22,276 nucleotides of DNA, from the NCBI GenBank assembly GCA_002254595.1, contig NJEH01000013.1, forward strand, positions 1-22,276. The letters are read 5' to 3'. Both the position numbers and the translations under genes were made by a program. The DNA comes from Thermofilum sp. ex4484_15. Lineage in GTDB: Archaea > Thermoproteota > Thermoprotei > Thermofilales > EX4484-15. The notes beneath the pieces were generated by a model. The model did not search any database, was not told the origin of the DNA, and worked only from the letters and a program-made list of their open reading frames with translations. Each line of letters begins with the position of its first letter. Positions within the stretch are counted from its first letter, which is position 1. Of the stretch, positions 15,675 through 22,276 are shown in pieces.

Positions 15675-15708
15675 CGCCCCGCTTCCTAAGGAGTTAAGGG
15701 CGCTGGGA

Positions 15709-16533
15709 TTGATAGACGTACATTGCCACTTAACCTTTAAGGGGTTAAGGGAGAGAGTGGACGAAGTAGTGGAAGAATCTAAGAATTATCTAAAAGCCAT
15801 AATTACTTGCGGTTTCCCTTTCGAGGCTTCCGAAGGGGAGAGGAGGGGGCTTACGGATACAGGTTTCCGGTCGGCGTTGAAAGCTTTAAGCTTAGCTAGG
15901 AAATATAAAGGCTACGTTTTCGTGACCTTAGGCTTACATCCAGTACAAGCCGTAATGATGAACAGAAAGGAGGTAGAGGAGTACATGGATTTCATAAAGG
16001 AACATAAGGGGGAAATAGTAGGCATAGGCGAAATAGGGCTGGATAGGCACTGGATTAAGGACGAGGGTAAGTTCTCGTGGTCGAGGGAGGTATTCGAGGA
16101 AATGCTAAGCTTAGCCGAGGAACTAAGGAAACCGGTAGTATTGCACTTACGGAAGGCCGAGGGGGAGGGGTTTAGGATAGTTAGTAGGACTAATTTGAGT
16201 AAGGTACTTTTCCATTCCTTCGCCGGTAGTATGACGGTAGCTAAGGAGGTCGTGGAGGCCGGATACTACTTCTCGCTTAACACTAGGATAGCTACTATTA
16301 AAAACGCTAAGAAGATAGCTAGGAGGGCCCCCTTACATTTAATACTTACGGAAACCGATTCCCCATTCCTTTCGCCTACGAACGACCCGGTAAATAGGCC
16401 GCTTAACGTAAGGGTGGTAGTAGAGGAGATAGCTAAACTTAGGGGTTTAACTTTCGAGGAAGTAGATTTAACTACTACGGAAAACGCTATAAGGTTTTTC
16501 GGTTTACCTTTAACCCTTGAGGAGGGCCCTTAA
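15709..16533 (+). CDS. TatD-family metal-dependent hydrolase/DNase
   Basis: A TIM-barrel hydrolase of 274 residues, close to the usual 260-270. Metal-site motifs are complete: HCH (His5, His7) at the very N-terminus, GEIGLD (Glu108), VVLHLRKAEG (His146), LFHSFAGS (His169) and TETDSPF (Asp217). Family members act as 3'-5' DNases, or exonucleases in nucleic-acid quality control; archaeal roles are less clear. TTG start at 15709, chosen because the HxH motif must be near the N-terminus. Its last 24 bases overlap the end of the opposite-strand transporter gene. Confidence 0.88.
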   Translation: MIDVHCHLTFKGLRERVDEVVEESKNYLKAIITCGFPFEASEGERRGLTDTGFRSALKALSLARKYKGYVFVTLGLHPVQAVMMNRKEVEEYMDFIKEHKGEIVGIGEIGLDRHWIKDEGKFSWSREVFEEMLSLAEELRKPVVLHLRKAEGEGFRIVSRTNLSKVLFHSFAGSMTVAKEVVEAGYYFSLNTRIATIKNAKKIARRAPLHLILTETDSPFLSPTNDPVNRPLNVRVVVEEIAKLRGLTFEEVDLTTTENAIRFFGLPLTLEEGP

Positions 16534-17616
16534 AGTAGGCGCTGCCTGTAAATAAGCTATCGCTACCGGGGCTTGGACTACCGGTACTAACGCCGGTACT
16601 ATTGCCGCTTCCGAGCCTAAGGCCATTACCGCTATAGCAGCCGCTACGCTTTGGTTCTTAGTAGCCGATATGAGGGCTATCGACATGTGGTCTTCGTAGC
16701 TTACCCCTAAAACCTTATCTATAAGCGTTATCAAGCCTAAGAGCAAGGCTAGCATTAATAGCTGGAGGCCTAAGACCTTTAAGGCTATATAGGGGTGCCC
16801 TACGAGCTTAGCGGCCTTATTCGCTATTAGAAGCGCTATTAGGGTTAGCATAGACAACATGGTCGTTAGGGATAGGTGGGGCTTAATGGAATTCTCGAGC
16901 CTACCTTCTACACACGCCTTAAGGTCCGAGAACTTACGTTCGATTACCGCTTCCTCTAAGCCCTTAAGACAGGGGTGCTCGGGGACCTTAGCGGTAGCGT
17001 TAATTACCGAAAGAGCAGCCCTACGTTTAATTAGTAAGTACCTAGTTAACTGCCCTATCGCGAAGGGGATTAATAGCGTATAGGTTAAGGATTGAACTAT
17101 TTTACCTAAGGGTAAATTTACGGCTACCGCGCTAGCGTACACCTTAAGGTAACCGGGTATGGCCAGGAAGGCCCCTATTAAGCTAAGGACCGCTAATACC
17201 GTAGCTAACTCTATATCGCCTTCAGCTATTAGGACGTAACCTATGGAAGCGCTAGAAGCCGGTACTACGTTGGATACTACGTAGCCTATGGATAGCTGCT
17301 TGCTCGGTAGGAATCGAGCGAACTCCATGGCTATAGGAGGGGCTACTAAGAACGTGAACGTTAACCCCATAGCTACGCAAGTAGCCTTCTTAATAGCGCT
17401 ATTTAACTTCTCTACCTTAAGTTGGATCATCGAGGGATATATGGTAAGTATCGCTAACGAAATTATTAAATTCTTAACTTCATTCCCATAAGCCTTGAAG
17501 AAGCCTTTATACTCGTAACCTATAATTAGGCCGGCTAAGAGGGATAATATGCTATAAACTAGGAGATACCTTTTAACGTGCAACGCAACCTTATTAAGGC
17601 TCGATCCCCTAGGCAT
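16510..17616 (-). CDS. BASS/ACR3-like membrane transporter
   Basis: An integral membrane protein of 368 residues with about nine or ten hydrophobic spans, resembling the bile-acid:sodium symporter / ACR3 superfamily. The two symmetric halves are recognisable by VVPASSASIGYVLIAEGD (near 115-132, in place of the ACR3 Pro-Cys motif) and ATKNQSVAAAIAVMALG (near 316-332, like the second-half ERN motif). Loss of the Pro-Cys cysteine argues against arsenite export. Between the halves sits an unusual hydrophilic stretch of about 40 residues (roughly 206-247) with two Cys. ATG at 17616, with GGATGG just upstream. Its 3' end overlaps tatD by 24 bases. Substrate unknown. Confidence 0.7.
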   Translation of the reverse strand: MPRGSSLNKVALHVKRYLLVYSILSLLAGLIIGYEYKGFFKAYGNEVKNLIISLAILTIYPSMIQLKVEKLNSAIKKATCVAMGLTFTFLVAPPIAMEFARFLPSKQLSIGYVVSNVVPASSASIGYVLIAEGDIELATVLAVLSLIGAFLAIPGYLKVYASAVAVNLPLGKIVQSLTYTLLIPFAIGQLTRYLLIKRRAALSVINATAKVPEHPCLKGLEEAVIERKFSDLKACVEGRLENSIKPHLSLTTMLSMLTLIALLIANKAAKLVGHPYIALKVLGLQLLMLALLLGLITLIDKVLGVSYEDHMSIALISATKNQSVAAAIAVMALGSEAAIVPALVPVVQAPVAIAYLQAAPTLRALLKG

Positions 17617-17640
17617 GCTTTACCCCATCCCTAAACTCCC

Positions 17641-17648
17641 TTATTAAC
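17641..17648 (-). promoter_or_regulatory. Candidate TATA box of the BASS-like transporter gene
   Basis: On the minus strand TTAATAAG is centred about 29 bases before the ATG at 17616, giving a transcript that starts at or just before the start codon. Confidence 0.4.
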
Positions 17649-17708
17649 TTCCTCTTTACATTGGCGTTAGGTTTATTTGACTAAACTCGATCGCTTGGTA
17701 GGAGGTAG

Positions 17709-17718
17709 TTAAAAATAT
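17709..17718 (+). promoter_or_regulatory. TATA box of the KaiC-like gene cluster
   Basis: TTAAAAATAT is centred about 24-25 bases before the ATG at 17738, with no Shine-Dalgarno site close to the ATG, so the transcript is probably leaderless. GGAGG at 17701-17705 is too far to serve. Confidence 0.5.
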
Positions 17719-17737
17719 CCCCATTTATCACTTTTAT

Positions 17738-18520
17738 ATGCGGGAGGTAGTAATATTGCCATTGGAAAGGGTTAAGTCCGGGATACCGGGCTTAGACGAA
17801 ATACTTCACGGCGGCATACCTAGGAGGAACGTAGTACTGCTTTCGGGGGGTCCGGGTACCGGTAAGAGCATCTTCGGCCAACAATACCTCTACAACGGCT
17901 TAAGGGGAGGGGAGGCCGGAGTCCTAGTAGCCCTAGAGGAGCATCCCGTCCAGATAAGGTTGAACATGGAGCAGTTCGGCTGGAACGTTAGGGAGTACGA
18001 GAGGAAGGGGCTCTTCGCCATAGTAGATGCTTTTACCGGCGGTATAGGGGAGGCGGCTAGGAGGGAGAGGTACGTAGTTAGGGCTGTGGACGATGTAGGG
18101 GCTTTAGTCGACGTCCTGAGGGAAGCTATAAGGGATTTAGGAGCTAAAAGGGCTGTAATAGATTCTGTAACCACCCTTTATATAACTAAGCCCGCCGTAG
18201 CTAGGGGGATAGTAATGCAACTTAAGAGGGTTCTCTCCGGTTTAGGTTGTACCTCCATATTGGTATCCCAAGTAAGCGTTACGGAAAGGGGTTTCGGGGG
18301 GCCGGGGGTAGAGCACGCGGCCGACGGCATAATTAGGTTGGATCTAAGCGAAATAGAGGGAGAGCTAAGGAGGAGCATTATAGTTTGGAAGATGAGGGGT
18401 ACTAGCCATAGCATGAGGAGGCACCCCTTCGAAATAACCGATAAGGGTATCGTAATACATTACGATAGGGTATTAAGGCTTAGGAGGGGGTTAGCCGAGG
18501 AAAGCGAAACTTTAGGTTAG
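17738..18520 (+). CDS. KaiC-like RecA-superfamily ATPase, single domain
   Basis: A 260-residue single-domain KaiC-like ATPase. Features: LERVKSGIPGLDEILHGGIP opening (9-28), Walker A GGPGTGKS (37-44), the catalytic paired glutamates in ALEEHPVQ (about 68-75), Walker B region RAVIDSVTTL (about 136-146), and the C-terminal signature KMRGTSHSMRRHPFEITDKG (about 218-237). Archaeal members are mostly uncharacterised signalling or regulatory ATPases, some autophosphorylating; the clock partners KaiA and KaiB are not in this window. It is first in a same-strand cluster of four genes, 45 bases before the HTH protein. Confidence 0.9.
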   Translation: MREVVILPLERVKSGIPGLDEILHGGIPRRNVVLLSGGPGTGKSIFGQQYLYNGLRGGEAGVLVALEEHPVQIRLNMEQFGWNVREYERKGLFAIVDAFTGGIGEAARRERYVVRAVDDVGALVDVLREAIRDLGAKRAVIDSVTTLYITKPAVARGIVMQLKRVLSGLGCTSILVSQVSVTERGFGGPGVEHAADGIIRLDLSEIEGELRRSIIVWKMRGTSHSMRRHPFEITDKGIVIHYDRVLRLRRGLAEESETLG

Positions 18521-18565
18521 ATAGGTATTTATTTTACTTTTGTAAATTTAATTAAAGGTGGACCC

Positions 18566-19018
18566 ATGGCTGAGGAAATACCTTTGAAGCCTGTCTCTAA
18601 ATCGGAAGTACATAAACTGGAGACCGCGTTAATGATAGCTACCTTATTGAGGCCCGACGTAATAGAGAAGGTAAAGAGCGCCGAGGAGAGGCTTACGTGG
18701 ATAGATTCGCTAGCGGTAGCGGCGGGGGCGCTCGCTAGGGAGAGGGCGGGTTACCCGATATCTAGGATAGCGGACGAACTAGGGAGGACTGAAGCTACCA
18801 TAAGGAACCACCTCTCGGCTAGGACCGAAGCCGGCAAGTTAATAAGGGAAACTTACGAAAGGTTCGTAAGGGAGGGGGTAAGGATAGAATTACCTTCCGA
18901 TATAGCGAGTAGCGATATATCTAAGCGTTTAGAGGAAGCCGAGAGGAGGGTTAAGGAACTCGAGGGTAAAATAACTGAAATTAAGGGTAAGCTTAAGGAG
19001 TTACTAGAATCCATTTAA
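18566..19018 (+). CDS. Helix-turn-helix protein with C-terminal coiled coil
   Basis: A 150-residue protein resembling archaeal HTH regulators found near KaiC-like genes. A helical region (11-60) leads into a helix-turn-helix at about 63-84 (YPISRIADELGRTEATIRNHL), and residues 117-150 form a heptad-patterned coiled coil rich in Glu and Lys. GGTGG at 18556-18560 lies six bases before the ATG and fixes the start. Downstream, the methyltransferase ATG follows after five bases. The likely role is a dimeric DNA-binding protein, perhaps an output partner of the KaiC-like ATPase; that link rests on gene order only. Confidence 0.75.
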   Translation: MAEEIPLKPVSKSEVHKLETALMIATLLRPDVIEKVKSAEERLTWIDSLAVAAGALARERAGYPISRIADELGRTEATIRNHLSARTEAGKLIRETYERFVREGVRIELPSDIASSDISKRLEEAERRVKELEGKITEIKGKLKELLESI

Positions 19019-19023
19019 GGAAG

Positions 19024-19752
19024 ATGGGGAGGTACGAATTTAAACCCTTTTTCAACCCCGTACTTTCGGAGTGGGTAGTAACCGATATATTGAATGGGCT
19101 TAAAAACGGCCTAAGTTCCTTAACGATCTCGTTGGATCTAGGCATTTCCAGGGCGGAATTAAAGCTCTCCGGAGGTAAGGTAAGGATAGGGGATTTAACC
19201 TTAAGCGCAGCCGATCTGAAAAGGGCTTTAAAGCTGGCTAGGAACGGAGCGTTAATTGAGTTGGCGGAAGGGAAGTTAGTGAAGTTAGCCTTTTACTCGA
19301 ACGGTAAGTACTATAAACTTAAGGCGATAGCGCCTTACGAAGCCCCCACCCTCGAAATAAACGGCATCCATATGCATAGGATAGAGGGGATAACGCCTTT
19401 ATTGGAGATAGCTAGGCATAATCCTTGGTCTAGGGACTTAAGCAAGGTGGAGATACTGCTCGGCGACGCTACCGAGGTAGTAAGGGAACTCGAAGACGAT
19501 TGCTTCGAAGCGGTACTCCTAGACCCCCCTAGGTACTCGTTAGCTCCCGAACTATATGCTTCCTCCTTTTACAGGGAATTATTTAGGGTACTTAAACCGG
19601 GCGGTAAGCTCTTCCATTATACCGGGGAGCCCGGATCTAGGAGTAGGGGTATAGACCTGGCGGGAAGTGTCCTAAAGAGGCTAAAGGGGGTGGGCTTCAG
19701 GGCTAGGAGGGTAAGCGAATTAAGGGGGGTAATAGCTATGAAGGGGAGGTGA
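19024..19752 (+). CDS. COG2521-type archaeal methyltransferase lacking SAM motif I
   Basis: Clearly related to the archaeal predicted RNA methyltransferases of COG2521: MHRI at 117-120, ARHNPWSRDL at 130-139, LLDPPRYSLAPELY at 165-178, FYRELFRVLKPGGKLFHYTG at 182-201 and RSRGIDL at 206-212. In the family as I know it, about 45-50 residues separate the MHRI..TP segment from LEIARxNPWSR, and they carry the SAM-binding loop (D-x-CTGLGYTA) and the acidic residue after it. Here TP125 is joined directly to LLEIARHNPWSR, in frame, and the protein is 242 residues long. It therefore appears to have lost motif I while everything else is intact. It may be inactive, an RNA-binding relic, or a deletion variant. 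Confidence 0.75.
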   Translation: MGRYEFKPFFNPVLSEWVVTDILNGLKNGLSSLTISLDLGISRAELKLSGGKVRIGDLTLSAADLKRALKLARNGALIELAEGKLVKLAFYSNGKYYKLKAIAPYEAPTLEINGIHMHRIEGITPLLEIARHNPWSRDLSKVEILLGDATEVVRELEDDCFEAVLLDPPRYSLAPELYASSFYRELFRVLKPGGKLFHYTGEPGSRSRGIDLAGSVLKRLKGVGFRARRVSELRGVIAMKGR

Positions 19753-20426
19753 GGGGGACGTTGCGCTTAGCGAGCTTAAGCGATAACGTAATTTTAATTA
19801 AGCATAGAAGTCAACTTTCGGCTAACACCTACCTAATAGAATGTAGGAGGGGCGAACTTATCATGATAGATCCCGGGCTACCCGACGCCTTAGACTTCTA
19901 CGTCAGTAAGTTAAAGGGTAAATATAGGAGGATATACATTATCCATACCCACATGCATTACGACCACATAGCTTCCACCGCTACCTTAAGGGAGGTTCTA
20001 GGCGATTACATAGAGGTTTATCACCACGTTACGGAGAGGGGGTTTTTAGAAAGCGGGGATTCCATAACTACTTTAGCTTCGCTCTTCGGTTCAATACTTA
20101 AACCGATTAAGGTAGATAGGGCCTTAATAGAGGGGACGCTTAACGTCGGAGGTGAGGAGCTAAGGGTAGTACATACCCCGGGCCATACCGTAGGTAGCAT
20201 TTGTTTAATCTACCGGGATATAGCCTTTACGGGGGATACGCTATTCTCGGACGGTAGCCCTGGTAGGGTCGACCTACCGACAGGGGATAAGGACCTCTTA
20301 AGGAAATCCCTACTTAAGTTAATGGGCTTGGATGTTAGGCTCATAGCCCCGGGCCACGGTAGTGCCTTGGAGACGAACTTTAAGGAATTAACTAAAATGG
20401 CGCTATTAAGGTTAGGTTATAGGTAG
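19749..20426 (+). CDS. Metallo-beta-lactamase-fold hydrolase
   Basis: A 225-residue MBL-fold hydrolase related to glyoxalase II. The metal-binding residues are complete: H68-M-H70-Y-D72-H73, His146 in HTPGHTVGS, Asp163 in TGDTLF and His203 in PGHG. The substrate cannot be told from sequence; family members hydrolyse thioesters or phosphodiesters, among other substrates. GTG start overlaps the methyltransferase stop by four bases (GTGA), so the two are translationally coupled. It ends four bases before the stop of the convergent winged-helix gene. Confidence 0.88.
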   Translation: MRGTLRLASLSDNVILIKHRSQLSANTYLIECRRGELIMIDPGLPDALDFYVSKLKGKYRRIYIIHTHMHYDHIASTATLREVLGDYIEVYHHVTERGFLESGDSITTLASLFGSILKPIKVDRALIEGTLNVGGEELRVVHTPGHTVGSICLIYRDIAFTGDTLFSDGSPGRVDLPTGDKDLLRKSLLKLMGLDVRLIAPGHGSALETNFKELTKMALLRLGYR

Positions 20427-20430
20427 TTAA

Positions 20431-20709
20431 TTACTTGGAAAGTATCTCCCTAAGTTCCTCCTCATTTAGTACCTTCACCACCTTCCAATAGGAAGTCTTA
20501 CCGTAAGGTTTCTGCTCCACTACCCCCTTATTCCTTAACAACCTTAACCCCTGGTAAAGCGATGAGTAATCTATGCCGGGTATGGTATTTAAGGCCTTTT
20601 TAAGTAGTTCAGGGGTCGAGGTAGGTTCCTTTAAGGATAGTAACAACCTGTAGATGTTTATGGCCCTATTTATAGTAGAAGGTAACCTTTTCCTACCCAC
20701 TTTAAACAC
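20431..20709 (-). CDS. Small winged-helix protein, probable transcriptional regulator
   Basis: A 92-residue basic protein with a winged-helix pattern: helices at about 11-25, 32-41 (TPELLKKALN) and 47-61 (DYSSLYQGLRLLRNKG), then a wing at about 63-76 (VVEQKPYGKTSYWKV). It is likely a DNA-binding regulator. The GTG at 20709 is followed by another GTG at 20700; the TATA-like AATATTTAATAA (20719-20730) is about 25 bases from the latter, so the shorter leaderless start is possible. It lies 38 bases after the hexuloisomerase gene and may regulate it. Confidence 0.65.
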   Translation of the reverse strand: MFKVGRKRLPSTINRAINIYRLLLSLKEPTSTPELLKKALNTIPGIDYSSLYQGLRLLRNKGVVEQKPYGKTSYWKVVKVLNEEELREILSK

Positions 20710-20747
20710 CTTATGGGAAATATTTAATAACTTACTAATTAACTTAT

Positions 20748-21368
20748 TTAAGGTAGTTCTACGTTAGCGTGCATTTTAAGCATTTCGTCCTCGCTCTTAC
20801 CTAACCTCTCCATTAAACCGGTAACTACGCCGTCCAGGAAGGCCATGGCCGTATCCTCGAATAGCGTACCTAAGGGGGCCAAGGGTTCGTGGAGGCCTAG
20901 AATTTGCCTAATTACGTAATCCTTCTCCTTAGATATCTTGGATCTACCGGGTACGTATATTACGTGATCCGCTACCTTCCCTAAGGGGGAGTTAGGGAAG
21001 GAGGTTATAGCGATTATTTTAGCCCCTAATCTCTTAGCTATCCTAGCGGTAGCTACTACCAGCTCCGTGGAGCCGGAGCCCGAGATAGCGATTACTAAAT
21101 CCCCTTCCTCTACCCTAGGCGTAATGGTCTCCCCTAGTACGTAAACCTTAAAGCCTAGGTGCATTAACCTCATAGCGAACGCCTTACCTACTAGCCCGGA
21201 ACGCCCAGCTCCCACTATTAATACCTTCTTCGAATTCTGGTAAGTACTCACTAGCATTTCCATCATTTCGCTTACTTGCTTAAGGTCCATAACCTTACGT
21301 GCCGAAGCTATGTACTTGCCTATCTCCTCCATGGCCTTTAAGGCCTTTATTTCAGCCCCTTCCCCCAA
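20748..21368 (-). CDS. hxlB: 6-phospho-3-hexuloisomerase
   Basis: SIS-domain isomerase that interconverts 3-hexulose 6-phosphate and fructose 6-phosphate. In archaea it works with 3-hexulose-6-phosphate synthase to make ribulose 5-phosphate for nucleotides in place of the oxidative pentose pathway. Signatures: VGAGRSGLVGKAFAMRLMHLGF (52-73), GETITP (79-84), ISGSGSTE (95-102), GTLFEDTAMAFLD (167-179). Length 206 is slightly above the usual 180-190 because the TTG start gives an N-terminal extension; an ATG at codon 13 (21332) is an alternative. The synthase gene is not in the window. Confidence 0.92.
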   Translation of the reverse strand: MGEGAEIKALKAMEEIGKYIASARKVMDLKQVSEMMEMLVSTYQNSKKVLIVGAGRSGLVGKAFAMRLMHLGFKVYVLGETITPRVEEGDLVIAISGSGSTELVVATARIAKRLGAKIIAITSFPNSPLGKVADHVIYVPGRSKISKEKDYVIRQILGLHEPLAPLGTLFEDTAMAFLDGVVTGLMERLGKSEDEMLKMHANVELP

Positions 21369-21399
21369 TTTTAATCCCTTACTTAAGATGAAGGAAGGT

Positions 21400-21415
21400 C
21401 GTAAAAACGTTTACG
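21400..21415. promoter_or_regulatory. Inverted repeat upstream of the hexuloisomerase gene
   Basis: CGTAAA and TTTACG flank AACG, a perfect six-base dyad 32-47 bases upstream of the TTG at 21368. On the minus strand it includes GTTTTTA, which could serve as TATA box, so a bound regulator would block initiation. The rest of 21369-21475 shows nothing else. Confidence 0.35.
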
Positions 21416-21475
21416 CTGGTTAGGAGGTCGTATTCTAAGGGTAGTAATCGGCAATTAACGTACGCCCGATCTAAA

Positions 21476-22006
21476 TTACTTAACGAACCTTCCGTCGTCC
21501 CTCGATTTAGGGAGCTTATGTACGTTCCCCTTAAGCCACCCTATCCTCTTTACTTCCCTTACGTCGAATTCCGGTACGTAAGGTTTAATATCGAGTAGGG
21601 GGGTCCCATCTACGATATCTACGTCGCTGACGTATAGTACGTTAGCTTTAATTCCTATAAGGCGTACTACTGAAATACCTATAGGGTTAGGCCTACTGGG
21701 GGATCGCGTAGCGAAAACCCCATGTACTCGGTCATCCATGAATGGCTTTACCTTTAATAGCGCCCTTTTAACTAAGTGGAAATGGTATATTAAGATTATA
21801 TGGGAGAACCCTTCGAGGTCCTCCAGCCCTTCGGCGTACTCCGGAAATACCTCAACCCATCCCTTAACGCCTTTAGCGGCCGTAGGTTGTATAGGCGTTC
21901 CCATGGGCTCTTTAAAGGGTGTATGGATAATGCCTATGGGTTTATACTTTATTTCTGATGTAGACCCCACAGTCCTGCACCCCACGGTATTAAGCGCTTT
22001 CGCCAA
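21476..22006 (-). CDS. trmO: tRNA N6-methyltransferase TrmO (TsaA/YaeB family)
   Basis: SAM-dependent enzyme that adds the methyl group to N6-threonylcarbamoyl-adenosine at tRNA position 37. It has the single TsaA beta-barrel domain: YKPIGIIHTPFKEP at 21-34, GWVEVFPEYAEGLEDLEGFSHIILIYHFH in the middle, and the SAM-binding signature RSPSRPNPIGIS at about 102-113. At 176 residues it lacks the longer C-terminal part of some bacterial enzymes. The first 15-20 residues before the barrel are not conserved, and GTG codons at positions 8 and 13 are alternative starts; a TATA-like GGATAAAATT about 15-25 bases upstream of the TTG favours one of these. It heads the minus-strand group with the hexuloisomerase gene. 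Confidence 0.88.
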   Translation of the reverse strand: MAKALNTVGCRTVGSTSEIKYKPIGIIHTPFKEPMGTPIQPTAAKGVKGWVEVFPEYAEGLEDLEGFSHIILIYHFHLVKRALLKVKPFMDDRVHGVFATRSPSRPNPIGISVVRLIGIKANVLYVSDVDIVDGTPLLDIKPYVPEFDVREVKRIGWLKGNVHKLPKSRDDGRFVK

Positions 22007-22138
22007 CCTTACACTAATTTTATCCTCGCCGAATTAATACGGCTTATGTGGTAAGGAAGGTAATGGTAGAGTTTTAAAAGGACCTTTAATTTCATTTATA
22101 TTTATTTCTTCATTTACTTAACGAAGTTTAATTTAATT

Positions 22139-22169
22139 AACCCGCCTATCTAAGCTAGGGAGGGTTTTT
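22139..22169. terminator. Hairpin followed by a T-run
   Basis: AACCC (22139-22143) and CCTA (22145-22148) pair with TAGG (22156-22159) and GGGTT (22062+100, i.e. 22162-22166), with a 1x2 internal loop and a seven-base apical loop; TTT follows on the plus strand. It looks like a terminator, though no plus-strand gene ends nearby; it could instead act on a minus-strand transcript entering from the right. The rest of 22007-22276 holds AT-rich promoter-like sequence (22081-22140), the palindromic CCTAAG-GG-CTTAGG (22187-22200), and no supported gene. Confidence 0.4.
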
Positions 22170-22276
22170 CGAAACAGCTGGAGGCTCCTAAGGGCTTAGG
22201 GTAATACCTAGGGCTATGGAAGAAGCTTCAATAAGCGATGTACTGCACACAAATTGAGAATAGCCGTAGAGAGGTC

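Noticed and set aside
16510..17616. Arsenite efflux pump (ACR3)
   Set aside because: The functional Cys of the first-half Pro-Cys motif is absent and there are no other arsenic genes nearby.
17738..18520. A circadian clock kaiABC locus
   Set aside because: The protein has a single KaiC-like domain and no KaiA or KaiB gene is nearby, so only the generic archaeal KaiC-like family is supported.
22160..22180. TTTTTCGAAAC resembling a tRNA T-loop
   Set aside because: No five-pair T stem, anticodon arm or acceptor stem can be built around it on either strand.
22188..22274. A minus-strand open frame entering from the right edge and ending in ...ALGITLSP
   Set aside because: Only 28 codons are visible, codon use is unlike the neighbours, and no family is recognisable.

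Overview
The window looks like a chromosome segment of an anaerobic, probably thermophilic archaeon of the TACK/Thermoproteota type. The protein families are archaeal: a four-subunit-type 2-oxoacid:ferredoxin oxidoreductase, class III ribonucleotide reductase, an NSUN6-like PUA methyltransferase, 6-phospho-3-hexuloisomerase, KaiC-like ATPases and a COG2521-type methyltransferase. TATA boxes lie about 25 bases before leaderless or short-leader starts, and there is a textbook C/D box guide RNA. Roughly half the genes start with TTG or GTG. I saw no tRNA, rRNA, insertion sequence or CRISPR array. A class III reductase and ferredoxin-linked oxidoreductase point to anaerobic life. The phylum-level placement is inference.

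Layout. 1-1285: the end of a 2-oxoacid oxidoreductase operon (beta subunit cut by the window edge, then gamma). 1298-5682: two divergent secreted-protein genes, a gingipain-like C25 peptidase and a protein with Ig-like repeats, share an AT-rich control region. 5693-8180: the nrdG-nrdD operon. It is divergent from an HtpX-like membrane protease (8314-9768), and a strong dyad lies between the two promoters. 9878-11460: a YjbQ-family gene overlapping an NSUN6-like RNA methyltransferase gene. Divergent from it, at 11525-12745, a ribbon-helix-helix protein is followed by a creatininase-family hydrolase. 12757-14067: an SAH/MTA deaminase-type amidohydrolase. 14286-15585: an unrecognised protein and an RsmC-like methyltransferase, followed at once by a C/D box sRNA, then a TatD nuclease (15709-16533) that runs tail-to-tail into a BASS/ACR3-like transporter. 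17738-20426: a four-gene cluster of KaiC-like ATPase, HTH/coiled-coil protein, COG2521-type methyltransferase and metallo-beta-lactamase-fold hydrolase. 20431-22006: a minus-strand group of TrmO, 6-phospho-3-hexuloisomerase and a small winged-helix protein. The last 270 bases hold no supported gene.

Three points deserve most attention. First, the C/D box sRNA at 15594-15642 has two 12-base guides. Second, the COG2521-type methyltransferase appears to have lost, in frame, the whole SAM-binding motif I region. Third, the sequence shows a strong dinucleotide signature, with TpG/CpA very scarce and TpA abundant. Several palindromic candidate operators sit exactly between divergent promoters. RNA modification is a recurring theme (NSUN6-like, RsmC-like, COG2521-like, TrmO and the guide RNA), but these genes are spread over several transcription units.
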